From assembly GCA_017544265.1 (NCBI GenBank), contig JAFYEM010000008.1, positions 19,606 to 83,605 of the forward strand: a DNA stretch of 64,000 bases. The letters run 5' to 3'. Under the pieces are notes generated by a model, which was given only the letters and a program-made list of their open reading frames with translations, was not told the DNA's origin and ran no database searches. Shown here one piece after another: positions 34,590 to 43,384 of this stretch. Both the position numbers and the translations under genes were made by a program. Position 1 is the stretch's first letter. Each line of letters starts with the position of its first letter. Origin of the DNA: Bacteroidales bacterium. Its GTDB lineage: Bacteria; Bacteroidota; Bacteroidia; Bacteroidales; UBA932.

Positions 34590-37500
34590 TCTTCGTCCTC
34601 CGTGTCCGAATCTTCCCCGGCGGCTATCTTGAGCATGGCCGAGAAACTGTCCTCCAGTTTGCCCGCAAGTTCTTCGTCGCCGCCGCGGCGCATCTCGTCC
34701 GCAAGGAAATAGACATACTTGCCGGTCACGTCGAATTCGTCGTCCGCGAAGTCATAGAACTCCAGCCAGAAGCGGGCGCCCTCCAGCAGCAGCGCGGACA
34801 TCTGCAGGGCCAGTTTGCGAGCCTTTTCCTTTGCGCCCAGCAGATAGTAGTCCGAGATTATGTCCATCACCATGTAGTCGTTGGTGGTGAAGCCGAGCGG
34901 AATGGATTCCAGCGGCATAACCTCTGCGGGAACGCACTCCTGGCACATGTCCAGTATCTCTTCCGCCTTTTCGTACTCGCCGGCCTTTATCAGGGCGAAG
35001 GCGGTATTGGCAAAAATCGCCCTCTGGGAGAGCACTCCGAGGAAGGTGTAGCAGTTCTGGTAGTCCACGAACCAGTCTGTGCGCTTCAGCGCGTCCCATT
35101 TATAGACATTCTTCATCTTGTCATACAGGGCGAGGGCGTTCAGGGTGCCGGGGTCCGAAGACGTGACTTTGTTCTTTATCGGAGTGAAACGGTAGGAGAA
35201 GCCGTCGTACATAAGGTAGTTGCGGATTCCGACCTTCAGGTCCCCGCCCATGTTCAGCATGCTCAGCGGGCGGTCCCACTTGTAACCGCTCAGAAGGTCC
35301 AGCAGGAAGAGTTCCGGTTTGGAGAGATAATCCTTCTCCTTCGGTATTTCGAGCATTATGCTGTCCGGAATCTTGTCCGCAAAGCTTTCGTCGAGGATTC
35401 CGCTGCGCAGCACCGCTTCCTTGTCCACAGGGATTACCAGCTTGCGGGCGCAGATGAAGTCCACCTTGCGGCCGCTTTTGAGGTCAGTGCGGAAAGAAGG
35501 GTCGCGGAAAATCTTCATCACGTCCGAAAGCAGCATCGGAGTTCCGTCGTCATAGATGATCGGGATGAACTCGTTGGTGCCGTAGAGGTACTGTTCGGGC
35601 CCGACCTGGAGATAGAGCGGAGCCGAGTTGTTCACGGCGTATTTCATCTGGTCTATGTGCCAGTCCGTGCCGAGCAGGGAAGTATTGACTATCCTGACGT
35701 CGGTGCGCACGCCCTCGACCTCCTGCGCGTACCACAGGGGGAAGGTGTCGTTGTCCCCGTGGGTAATCAGGATGCCGTTTTCGCCCACGGAATTGAGATA
35801 GTTAGTGGCCATCTCCACCGCGGTGCGGCGGTTGGAACGGTCATGGTCGTCCCAGTTTTCGGCGGCCATTATGGCCGGGACGAAGAGCCCGAGGACGGTG
35901 ATTCCGGCAGCCGCTGGAAGAGCGAATCTGTTTTTCAGCTTGTCCATTGCCCATTCATACAGGCCCAGCACGCCGAAGCCCACCCAGATGGCGAAAGTGT
36001 AGAAGGAACCGGCATAGGCATAGTCCCTCTCGCGCACCTGGAGCGGCGGCTGGTTGAGGTAGAGGACAATCGCGATGCCGGTCATGAAGAACATCAGGAA
36101 GATTATCCATGAGCCTCTCTTGTCCTTTCCGAACTGATACAGAAGGCCGATTATGCCCAGCAGCAGGGGCAGCATGTAGTAGTGGTTCTTGCCCTTGTTT
36201 TCCCGGAGCACCGCCGGGGCGTCGCTCTGGTCCCCGAGCCTCCACTCGTCCAGCAGGCCGATACCGCTTTCCCAGTTGCCGTAGAATATGCTTCCCGGGG
36301 ACGGGCTGTGGATTTCGTTCTGGCGTCCGGCGAAATTCCACATGAAATAGCGCCAGTACATCCAGTTGAGCTGGTAGTCGAAGAAGAACAGCAGGTTGGC
36401 TCCGAATGTGGGTTTGCGGTGCGTGGAGCCCCGGACGCGGGTGCCCTTGCCGTTCATGTAGCCCTCGTAGAAGTCTATGTGCCTTTCGTCCTGGTTGCTC
36501 CACATGCGGGGGAAGAGCATCTTGCCCTCGGCGCGGTATTTGGCGTCCACGGGGCCGTCCACATTGACATAGCGGCCGTTCAGCGGGGCCCAGTATTTCG
36601 TGGTGACCACATCGTATGGCGCATCGAAGTACTGGCCGTAGAGAAGCGGCACCTTGCCGTACTGCTCGCGGCTCAGATAGCGCACCAGGGTGTAGGGATT
36701 GTCAGGCTGGTATTCGTTGGTTGGGGTTTTCACCGCCGAACGGATAATGACTATCGCGAATAGCGAAAAGCCTATCGTCAGAGTGGTGACGCAGAGAAGC
36801 ACCGTGTTGAGGAAGACTTTCTGCGATTTGACTGTCTGGTAAAGCCCCCAGAAGCACAGCGCGAGAAGGGCCAGCAGGAAGAAAGTCGCGCCGCTGTTGT
36901 ACGGCAGGTGGAAGCCGTTCACGAAGATGCGGTCGAAAAATGCCGCGATTTTCGGCAGATAGGGTATGTAGATGAACACCAGCAGCGCCTCTATGACCAC
37001 GCCTATCGCGAATATCCCGAGCAGCTGCTTGAAGTTTAACTGCTTATCTTCGTTCTTGCGGTAGTAGTACATGAAGACGAAGGCCGGAATAGTCAGCAGG
37101 TTCAGTAGGTGCACGCCTATGGAAAGGCCCATCAAAAAGGCAATCAGCACTATCCAGCGGCCGGAATGGGGTTCGTCGGCTGTTTCGTACCATCGGCACA
37201 TCGCCCAGAATACCAGGGCCGTGAAAAGCGAAGACATGGCATAGACCTCGCCTTCCACCGCGGAGAACCAGAAAGTGTCCGAGAAGGTATAGACAAGGGC
37301 CCCGACGGCGGCGCTGCCGAATATTGCCACTGCGTCCGCACTGCGGTAACTGCCGTCCGGCCGGGGCCTGCGGAGGCGTTTGGCGAAGAAGACAATCGTC
37401 AGGTACAGGAAAAATATCGTCAGGGCGGAGAGCACTGCGTTCATGGCGTTGACGGCCATGGCCGCGTGCGCGGAGTCGGCGAACATGGTGAAGAAGCGGG

Positions 37501-37687
37501 CGAAGAGCTGGAATACGGGGTTTCCCGGGGGGTGGCCGACTTCCAGTTTATAAGACGAGGCTATGAATTCGCCGCAGTCCCAGAACGACGCTGTAGGCTC
37601 TATCGTGCACAGGTATGTCACAGCCGCCACGACTGTCACAGCCGCCGCGACTATCCTGTTCCAAAAATCAAATCTCTTTTTATCCAT
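34586..37687 (-). CDS. DUF2723 membrane protein (GT-C-type glycosyltransferase family)
   Basis: A 1033-residue integral membrane protein typical of Bacteroidota. The N-terminal half (about 1-560) has 12 or more hydrophobic helices. PTASFWDCGEFIASSYKLEVGHPPG near 28-53 is the DUF2723 signature, with acidic residues at the place of the GT-C catalytic Asp/Glu. The C-terminal half is soluble with helical TPR-like repeats and an acidic end. Family members are proposed to glycosylate exported proteins or lipids; this is not proven. I start at the ATG at 37687, which overlaps the lgt stop codon (TAATG). Confidence 0.9.
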   Translation of the reverse strand: MDKKRFDFWNRIVAAAVTVVAAVTYLCTIEPTASFWDCGEFIASSYKLEVGHPPGNPVFQLFARFFTMFADSAHAAMAVNAMNAVLSALTIFFLYLTIVFFAKRLRRPRPDGSYRSADAVAIFGSAAVGALVYTFSDTFWFSAVEGEVYAMSSLFTALVFWAMCRWYETADEPHSGRWIVLIAFLMGLSIGVHLLNLLTIPAFVFMYYYRKNEDKQLNFKQLLGIFAIGVVIEALLVFIYIPYLPKIAAFFDRIFVNGFHLPYNSGATFFLLALLALCFWGLYQTVKSQKVFLNTVLLCVTTLTIGFSLFAIVIIRSAVKTPTNEYQPDNPYTLVRYLSREQYGKVPLLYGQYFDAPYDVVTTKYWAPLNGRYVNVDGPVDAKYRAEGKMLFPRMWSNQDERHIDFYEGYMNGKGTRVRGSTHRKPTFGANLLFFFDYQLNWMYWRYFMWNFAGRQNEIHSPSPGSIFYGNWESGIGLLDEWRLGDQSDAPAVLRENKGKNHYYMLPLLLGIIGLLYQFGKDKRGSWIIFLMFFMTGIAIVLYLNQPPLQVRERDYAYAGSFYTFAIWVGFGVLGLYEWAMDKLKNRFALPAAAGITVLGLFVPAIMAAENWDDHDRSNRRTAVEMATNYLNSVGENGILITHGDNDTFPLWYAQEVEGVRTDVRIVNTSLLGTDWHIDQMKYAVNNSAPLYLQVGPEQYLYGTNEFIPIIYDDGTPMLLSDVMKIFRDPSFRTDLKSGRKVDFICARKLVIPVDKEAVLRSGILDESFADKIPDSIMLEIPKEKDYLSKPELFLLDLLSGYKWDRPLSMLNMGGDLKVGIRNYLMYDGFSYRFTPIKNKVTSSDPGTLNALALYDKMKNVYKWDALKRTDWFVDYQNCYTFLGVLSQRAIFANTAFALIKAGEYEKAEEILDMCQECVPAEVMPLESIPLGFTTNDYMVMDIISDYYLLGAKEKARKLALQMSALLLEGARFWLEFYDFADDEFDVTGKYVYFLADEMRRGGDEELAGKLEDSFSAMLKIAAGEDSDTEDEE

Positions 37688-38562
37688 TAGTTGATAGCGT
37701 GTGCATGGTGTGTGGGTTCCTTCTTCGCGGGGGCAGGGCGGACTATTGCGGCAGGACCGTTGTGGAGCCGGGCCCATACGATGACGGCGATGCCGCCGAT
37801 GATGAATGGAATGCTCAGCAGCTGGCCCATGTTCAGCAGCATGCCCTCCTCGAAACCGACCTGGGGCTCCTTGATGAACTCTATCAGGAAGCGGACGCCG
37901 AAGAGGATGGTGAAGAAGATGCCGAAGATTTCTCCGCGGCGGAGCTTGTCAAGGCGTTTGACATAGGCCCAGACAAGGCCGAGTCCGAGCAGGATATAGC
38001 TCAGGGCTTCGTACAGCTGGGTGGGATGCTTTGGCTCGGTTTCGCCCCTGCGCTCGAAGACAAAGCCCCAGGGGAGGGAGGTGACGTCTCCGTAGATTTC
38101 CGAATTGAAAAGATTTCCAAAGCGTATCATCGCGCCGGCGAAGCAGATGGGAATGACTATCCGGTCATAAATCCACCAGGGGTCGAAATTGTTTTTCGGG
38201 CCGTATTTCCGGCCGAACCAATAGACACCGATTACCAGCGCCACGGTGCCGCCGTGACTGGCAAGACCGCCCTTCCAGGGCATGAAAATCTCCCAGAATC
38301 CGCTCCACGAGCCGAAGTAGTAGTCCGGCTGATAGAAAATGCAGTGCCCCAGGCGTGCGCCGACTATGGTGCAGATGAGCAGCATGTACAGCAGCGGGTC
38401 CAGCAATTTCTCGCTGACACCTTCGCGGCGGAACATCCAGCGTACTATGTACCAGCCGAGGATGAAGCCCGACACGAAAAGAAGCGAATACCACCTTAAT
38501 TCAAATCCCCCGATACGGAAAATGGCGGGGTCAACATTCCAGTGAACGAACAAAATATCCAT
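37687..38562 (-). CDS. lgt: Prolipoprotein diacylglyceryl transferase
   Basis: First enzyme of lipoprotein maturation; it moves diacylglycerol from phosphatidylglycerol to the lipobox Cys. It is 291 residues with seven predicted helices. GGLASHGGTVAL (the essential His), MIRFGNLFNSEIYG (Arg-Asn-Glu signature) and KHPTQLYEA are diagnostic. It heads the lgt-DUF2723-methyltransferase-lipoprotein-symporter-asnA run, all overlapping or abutting. The -7 element is only 8 bases before the ATG. Confidence 0.95.
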   Translation of the reverse strand: MDILFVHWNVDPAIFRIGGFELRWYSLLFVSGFILGWYIVRWMFRREGVSEKLLDPLLYMLLICTIVGARLGHCIFYQPDYYFGSWSGFWEIFMPWKGGLASHGGTVALVIGVYWFGRKYGPKNNFDPWWIYDRIVIPICFAGAMIRFGNLFNSEIYGDVTSLPWGFVFERRGETEPKHPTQLYEALSYILLGLGLVWAYVKRLDKLRRGEIFGIFFTILFGVRFLIEFIKEPQVGFEEGMLLNMGQLLSIPFIIGGIAVIVWARLHNGPAAIVRPAPAKKEPTHHAHAIN

Positions 38563-38566
38563 AATG

Positions 38567-38598
38567 GTTGCAAATATACATATTTTTAAGTAGTTTTG
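38567..38598 (+). promoter_or_regulatory. Promoter of the barrel/lipoprotein operon
   Basis: GTTG at 38567-38570, a 20-base gap, and TAGTTTTG at 38591-38598 match the Bacteroidota -33/-7 pattern with correct spacing. The start ATG at 38635 leaves a leader of about 30 nt. It overlaps the lgt promoter (TATATTTG on the minus strand, 38571-38578), so the two are divergent and interlocked. Confidence 0.6.
38571..38578 (-). promoter_or_regulatory. -7 element TATATTTG for lgt
   Basis: TATATTTG matches TAnnTTTG and ends 8 bases before the lgt ATG, so the mRNA would have almost no leader. Confidence 0.42.
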
Positions 38599-38634
38599 CC
38601 TTTCGAAACCTTGTTTATTAACTAAAATAACGAC

Positions 38635-39468
38635 ATGAAAAAAGTCTTCCTTGCAGTGATGCTCGCCTTCGTGACGGCATCCCTATCCTTCGCCCAGATA
38701 TCCACCGGCGATCCCACGGCGACCAAAATCAAAACCGGAAACCGTCCCCAGGCCGGGACTTTCGGACTCTATGGCGGAGCTGAAGTCCTCCTTCACGGGG
38801 ATGAGCCGTACCTTCTTCCGGTCATTAACCTCAAGTATTTCTTATCGGACAGGCTCGAACTGAGGGCCGGCCTTGACATCTATTCCTCTTCCTTCTCGTT
38901 CAGCGGCAAGAGAATCGGCGCCGATGTTTACGATGATGACAAAAAACTCTACACCCAAAAAGGCGGTGGCAGCGAATTCGTACCCCTGGAGAATCACTTT
39001 ACCATTTCCCCCGGTTTTGCCTATCACTTCTCCAATAGCAACATCCTGGATGTTTATGTGGGTGCCGAACTGCCCCTGGGCGTTCGTACTTATTCGAGCA
39101 GGGACATCGTGTCCGGCGACAATGCTCCGGGAGGTGAGGCCTCTCTGGAGGTCACATCCTCTCCTTTCCACATTGGCCTCAACGGGGTAATCGGCCTCCA
39201 GGCTTTCATCGGAAATCTTCCCCTTGCGGTCGGTTTTGAATATGGTATCGGCCTTCAGGCGGATTTAGGGAACAAATACAAAGTCGTTTCGGTCGCGGGG
39301 GACAATAAGGCCACTTATTATGTCCAGGCAGGAGCGATGCAGTATGATCCCATGGAGGATGTGTACGCGCTTAACCTTGCCGCTGCCGACAAATTCGCCA
39401 ATCTGGCCGTAGCCCGCGCAACTTTGGACCACTTCTTCCGTCTGACCCTTTCATACTACTTCAAATAA
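38635..39468 (+). CDS. Outer-membrane beta-barrel protein
   Basis: A 277-residue protein with signal peptide (VFLAVMLAFVTASLSFAQ), then alternating amphipathic strands such as LFLSDRLELRAGLDIY-type segments, and a C-terminal aromatic end (FRLTLSYYFK) as in proteins assembled by the BAM complex. The ending and the size suggest an 8- to 10-stranded barrel of the outer membrane protein/porin-like group; the function is unknown. Two small lipoprotein genes follow within 12 bases, so the three products may act together. Confidence 0.82.
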   Translation: MKKVFLAVMLAFVTASLSFAQISTGDPTATKIKTGNRPQAGTFGLYGGAEVLLHGDEPYLLPVINLKYFLSDRLELRAGLDIYSSSFSFSGKRIGADVYDDDKKLYTQKGGGSEFVPLENHFTISPGFAYHFSNSNILDVYVGAELPLGVRTYSSRDIVSGDNAPGGEASLEVTSSPFHIGLNGVIGLQAFIGNLPLAVGFEYGIGLQADLGNKYKVVSVAGDNKATYYVQAGAMQYDPMEDVYALNLAAADKFANLAVARATLDHFFRLTLSYYFK

Positions 39469-39480
39469 TCCTTTCCGACG

Positions 39481-39909
39481 ATGAAAATTTTTAAATACAT
39501 AGCCCTGGCGGTGGCCCTTGCAGGCGCTGTTTCGTGCAGCGTGGTCTCCAGGTCTTCGTACGCCCCGTCGTCGGTGGAGCTTCAACTCGGAATGGACGAC
39601 CTGGAGTATCTCGGAGAGACCGAGATATCCATCACGTACGACACCTATCTGTTCATCTTCTCCAGAATCCGCTCCATCAACGGTGCCGATTTCGATCCAG
39701 GTGTGGTCAAGAGAGCCGGACTGTCCAACGCAAAGACCGGACTGTTCCGTCTCGGCCGCAAACTCGGCAGGGCAAGTTATCTTGTCTATGAGAAATTCCC
39801 GGATGCGGACTACTTCGTGGTCACCAAACAGCTTTCCAAAAAGACCGTTCTCGTCCTCGGCAGCGAAATCGAGACCTGTGCAGTAGTCAAAGCCTATAAG
39901 TTCAAGTGA
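39481..39909 (+). CDS. Small lipoprotein, unknown function
   Basis: A 142-residue predicted lipoprotein: MKIFKYIALAVALAGAVSCS has the lipobox AVSC with Cys at about 19. The mature part contains two similar hydrophobic-charged stretches and ends AVVKAYKFK. The region DDLEYLGETEISITYDTYLF has a look of beta structure. No family is recognised. It is 12 bases after the barrel gene and overlaps the next gene by four bases. Confidence 0.75.
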   Translation: MKIFKYIALAVALAGAVSCSVVSRSSYAPSSVELQLGMDDLEYLGETEISITYDTYLFIFSRIRSINGADFDPGVVKRAGLSNAKTGLFRLGRKLGRASYLVYEKFPDADYFVVTKQLSKKTVLVLGSEIETCAVVKAYKFK

Positions 39910-40352
39910 AATTCTTCAGAACAGCAAGTCTTGCCGCGGCCGTCGTCATGACGGCCGCAGCCTTGACTTCGTGCAAGGACGACGCGGATCCGGTGGTGAT
40001 ACTCGTCACTACTCCCTCCGGGGATCTTCTTCCGGGCAGCAAGGTTGACTATGAAATAGTTACCTGGAGCCTCAAAGGTACGGTCAAAAGCGTGACGGTG
40101 ACCACCTCGGACGAGATGCGGGGCCGCAGGGAGGACGGCGTCATAACCGTCGGCAAAGCCTCCTGGAAAGGTCACTACGAACTAAGCATTCCCGAGGAAT
40201 TAGACCGCGACGAACTCCGGATTGACGTATATTTCCTTTCGGAAGATTCCGTCGGTGCGGAGGCCACATATCACTACTATCACACCATCAAGAAGGTTAT
40301 TCCGCCTTCGGACAATCCTCCCGAAGGGGAGGATCCGCCGGGCGGCGAATAG
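39906..40352 (+). CDS. Small lipoprotein, unknown function
   Basis: A 148-residue predicted lipoprotein with a GTG start that overlaps the previous stop codon (GTGA). The signal peptide FFRTASLAAAVVMTAAALTSC ends at a Cys near residue 23. The mature part is beta-rich (VTVTTSDEMRGRREDGVI) and reads like a small Ig-type domain; the tail PPSDNPPEGEDPPGGE is a proline/acid-rich low-complexity end. Its last 56 bases overlap the 3' end of the convergent membrane protein gene. Confidence 0.72.
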   Translation: MKFFRTASLAAAVVMTAAALTSCKDDADPVVILVTTPSGDLLPGSKVDYEIVTWSLKGTVKSVTVTTSDEMRGRREDGVITVGKASWKGHYELSIPEELDRDELRIDVYFLSEDSVGAEATYHYYHTIKKVIPPSDNPPEGEDPPGGE

Positions 40353-41376
40353 TCTCGTCAAGAAAACTCAGGAGCGAAGTCCCCAGGTATATGAGGGCTT
40401 CGCTTTCGTGTGAGAGGGTGGCGAAAATAAGCCCGAAGCTGAACGGCACGCCATAGACCGTCAGAAGGGCAAGCGCGACTATGCTGTGGAATGCTCCGAA
40501 ACCTCCCGGGACCGGAATAATGGAACTCAGTGCCCCGGCCAGCATCAGAAACAGCGCGTCCCAGCCGTTCATCGTCTGGATTCTGGCGACCGTTTCCGCC
40601 ATTTCAGGACTGAGCCCCGCCGGGTCCATGCCCTGGAGGGCAAGCAGTATTGTCCAGCTGGTTATCCAGTAGAGCAGCCAGATAAGGACCGTATAGACAA
40701 CGAAAAGGCCACCGCGCCGAAGTTTCAGGCTCTCTTTCAGGCCATTCCATATACCGGCGCAGAAGCCCCAGATTTTGCCGCAGATGCGGTTGCTGCGACA
40801 GCGGCGCACAAGCAGCAGCGTCCCTGCAAGCGCGCCCAGGGCAAGTACCAGCACCCAAAGTCCGCCGAGCCGGGAATTCCCGCTGAATATGCTGTCGCGG
40901 AAAAATGCCCCGGCCTTTCCCCACATAAGAGGGATTATCACCAGCGAGAGTATCGCTACCGAAGCGACATCCCACACTCTTTCCCCGACCACGCTGCCGA
41001 GCACCTTGTCGTAGCTCGCAAGCGGCTTTCCGTCTTCCCCGCGGGCGCTGCGGCGGGTTATGAAGCCTATCCTGACGAGTTCGCCCACGCGCGGCAGCGC
41101 CAGATTCACGCCCATGCAGATGTTGATTGCATTGAAAGTCGTCCTCACCCGGGTGGACGGGTCTATGGGCTCGAGGAGCATCTTCCAGCGAAGGCCCCTT
41201 ACGAACAGGATCGAAAGACCGGCGGTCATGGAAACGGCCACCCATTCCAGACGGCACCCAAGAAGGGCGGCGGCGAAATCCTCCCAGGCAATGCCACGGA
41301 AGGAAAAATACAGCAGCGCGGCCGCTGCTGCAAAAGCCGCAGCATATTTGAGTATGTCTATTATTTTTTTCTTCAT
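40297..41376 (-). CDS. Lysylphosphatidylglycerol synthase TM-region family protein
   Basis: A 359-residue membrane protein of the UPF0104/AglD-like flippase-type family. It has about eight hydrophobic helices. NLALPRVGELVRIG near 105 and VLGSVVGERVWDVASVA near 135 match the family's conserved R-x-G-E and E-R motifs. Its members resemble the transmembrane half of MprF; here the aminoacyl-transfer domain is absent. The likely role is moving or binding an anionic lipid, by inference. It overlaps the upstream lipoprotein gene by ATGA and the convergent lipoprotein gene at its 3' end. Confidence 0.85.
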   Translation of the reverse strand: MKKKIIDILKYAAAFAAAAALLYFSFRGIAWEDFAAALLGCRLEWVAVSMTAGLSILFVRGLRWKMLLEPIDPSTRVRTTFNAINICMGVNLALPRVGELVRIGFITRRSARGEDGKPLASYDKVLGSVVGERVWDVASVAILSLVIIPLMWGKAGAFFRDSIFSGNSRLGGLWVLVLALGALAGTLLLVRRCRSNRICGKIWGFCAGIWNGLKESLKLRRGGLFVVYTVLIWLLYWITSWTILLALQGMDPAGLSPEMAETVARIQTMNGWDALFLMLAGALSSIIPVPGGFGAFHSIVALALLTVYGVPFSFGLIFATLSHESEALIYLGTSLLSFLDETIRRPADPPLREDCPKAE

Positions 41377-42344
41377 AGCACCAGACCGAAACTGTCTCCC
41401 ACCGCGAAGGTACGCGGGAAATTTTCCTTCGTCACAGTTTTTTCCAGATCCCTTTCCCGGAAATTCTCATCCGAGAGAGCCATGTATCCGATTCCATCTT
41501 TTCCGGGGTCGGTCAGAAAGCCCAGCTGCTCGGGAGCGATATAACTCAGAAGGAAGCGCAGCAGGTGATTGAAATGAATCTTTGCCCTGACACGTGGCTT
41601 TCCGTCATAGTAAATTGAAAAATTGTGATCGTTCTTCAGCAGGTCGCTGTATGAAAATAACGCCATTATCACTCCTGGCCGTTCCGTTTTCAGTTTCAAT
41701 TTCTTCGGCAGGGGATAATCCCAGGCTACGTCGCCCTCCGCCTCCCCGTCTATTATGACGAGGGGCTCTTCGACGCCATCGACAAAGATCTCGACATCGT
41801 TCAAATAGAACTGGAACTCTTTTTTCAAAAGACTGTTGTTCCTGACAAGGGTAATGCTGCCTATTTTCACTTTCTGCTTTCCGAATGTGACGCTGCCTGT
41901 TACCGTCGCCGCTCCTTTGCTGAAATCGAAGTATTTCTGCCCGTCCCTTATTCTAAAGTCCAGTTGCGCGGAAATCACCTCCCTGCCATCGTCGGAAGCC
42001 GATACTTCGGTGTGCTCCCAAAGTTCCAGCCGCCCGAGCCTTTCCCCTTCGAAGACCAGCGGAGCGTCGCTTCCGTCCAGTTCTATATCATACTTTCCCT
42101 CCCCCCTCTTGTCTTTGTCCAGAATGCTGAGGACAGCGGTGAATGCCGCCTTCGTCTCGTCCGCGTCAACCTTCTCCGCAGCATCCGCTATACTGTCGTC
42201 CATGAACTTGACATTCTCCTCAAAACTAAGTATTTCAAGCTCTTCGGTCTTGGGCGCGTCCCCTGAAGAATAGTTGTCCCGGCCGTCGTCTTTCTGGCAT
42301 GCGGCGAGTGCTAAAATGCAAAGAAGGGACAAATATTTTTTCAT
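41373..42344 (-). CDS. Lipoprotein, unknown function
   Basis: A 323-residue predicted lipoprotein that starts MKKYLSLLCILALAACQKDD, with the lipobox Cys near residue 16. The acidic stretch after it (DDGRDNYSSGDAP) fits a surface-exposed lipoprotein. The rest is rich in alternating charged and hydrophobic residues, suggesting beta structure. No domain is recognised. The ATG is 6 bases from a -7 element, and the gene is coupled to the membrane protein that follows. Confidence 0.78.
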   Translation of the reverse strand: MKKYLSLLCILALAACQKDDGRDNYSSGDAPKTEELEILSFEENVKFMDDSIADAAEKVDADETKAAFTAVLSILDKDKRGEGKYDIELDGSDAPLVFEGERLGRLELWEHTEVSASDDGREVISAQLDFRIRDGQKYFDFSKGAATVTGSVTFGKQKVKIGSITLVRNNSLLKKEFQFYLNDVEIFVDGVEEPLVIIDGEAEGDVAWDYPLPKKLKLKTERPGVIMALFSYSDLLKNDHNFSIYYDGKPRVRAKIHFNHLLRFLLSYIAPEQLGFLTDPGKDGIGYMALSDENFRERDLEKTVTKENFPRTFAVGDSFGLVL

Positions 42345-42350
42345 AATACG

Positions 42351-42369
42351 CAAATATAAAGTATATTTG
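42351..42369. promoter_or_regulatory. Back-to-back divergent -7 elements in a perfect palindrome
   Basis: CAAATATA-AAG-TATATTTG is a perfect 8+3+8 palindrome. Each arm is a TAnnTTTG -7 element facing outwards: minus strand to the lipoprotein gene (ATG only 6 bases away) and plus strand to the PfkB kinase gene (ATG 22 bases away). Confidence 0.5.
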
Positions 42370-42391
42370 TGACTTATGAAAATTTGACTGT

Positions 42392-43384
42392 ATGAAATCA
42401 ATTCTTGCTATCGGAAATGCTCTGACGGACATTCTGGCGGTGTTGCCTGACGACACCCTGCTGAAGAAATACCATCTGCCGAAGGGCAGCATGCAGCATG
42501 TGGACATGGAAACAGGTGACCGTATATGGGATGCCCTGAAGGAGGTCGGAGTCAAGTATGTACCCGGCGGAAGTGCCGCCAACACAATAACTTGCACCTC
42601 AATTTTCGGCATGCCTTCGGGCTTTATAGGCAAGATAGGAAACGACGATCTGGGTCATCTTTTCAAAAGCACCATGGAGCAGTACGGAGTGCGGGCGAAC
42701 ATGCTGCTGAGCACCAAGTCCAGCGGGCGCTGCATGGTCTTCATCACCGGAGCCAATGCCGAGCGCACTTTCGCCGACTATATGGGCGCCACCCTGGAAC
42801 TCGGCCCGGACGACCTGAAGCCGGAGTATTTCGAGGGCTACGACTATTTCCACATCGAGGGCTATCTGGTGCAGAACCAGGAACTTATCTCCAGAGCCGC
42901 GAAACTCGCAAAGGCCGCCGGCTGCATCATCTCCATAGACATGGCCTCCTACAATGTCGTGGAATCCAACGACGCCTTCTTCCACAATCTGGTGGACAAT
43001 TACGTGGATATAGTCTTTGCCAACGAGACGGAAGCGAGGGCCTTCACCAAGATGGAGCCGCGCGATGCGTGCGCAGAACTGGCGAACCACTGCGACATCG
43101 CGGTCGTCAAGATAGGCAAGGACGGGTCTATGGTCCAGCGGGGCGACGAATATCATTACATTCCCGCATGGCCGGCCGCCACGATAGACGCTACCGGCGC
43201 CGGGGACACCTACGCCGCCGGCTTCCTCTATGCACACAGCCTGGGCATGCCGCTCCGCGTCTGCGGCGAGGTCGGGTCCATTATCGCCGCGAAGGTGGTC
43301 GAGGTCATAGGCACCAAGATAGACATTCCGCGGTGGAAAGACGCAAAGGCTGAAATTCGTGAACTGATTGCAAAGAATGCTTGA
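42392..43384 (+). CDS. PfkB-family carbohydrate/adenosine kinase
   Basis: A 330-residue kinase of the ribokinase family. The N-terminal GNALTDILAVL, YVPGGSAANT (substrate loop, residues 52-61) and the C-terminal DATGAGDTYAAGF near 270, with the catalytic Asp and anion hole, are present. The long N-terminal part and text such as NTITCTSIFG are seen in adenosine kinase-like members, so adenosine is the likely substrate, but other sugars are possible. It opens a + strand operon with the next four genes, and its stop codon overlaps the start of the DUF6913-like gene. Confidence 0.87.
   Translation: MKSILAIGNALTDILAVLPDDTLLKKYHLPKGSMQHVDMETGDRIWDALKEVGVKYVPGGSAANTITCTSIFGMPSGFIGKIGNDDLGHLFKSTMEQYGVRANMLLSTKSSGRCMVFITGANAERTFADYMGATLELGPDDLKPEYFEGYDYFHIEGYLVQNQELISRAAKLAKAAGCIISIDMASYNVVESNDAFFHNLVDNYVDIVFANETEARAFTKMEPRDACAELANHCDIAVVKIGKDGSMVQRGDEYHYIPAWPAATIDATGAGDTYAAGFLYAHSLGMPLRVCGEVGSIIAAKVVEVIGTKIDIPRWKDAKAEIRELIAKNA

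Noticed and set aside
34478-36112. Long open frame (544 codons) on the + strand
   Set aside because: Antisense shadow of the DUF2723 gene; the product is rich in His, Val and Gly with no domain.
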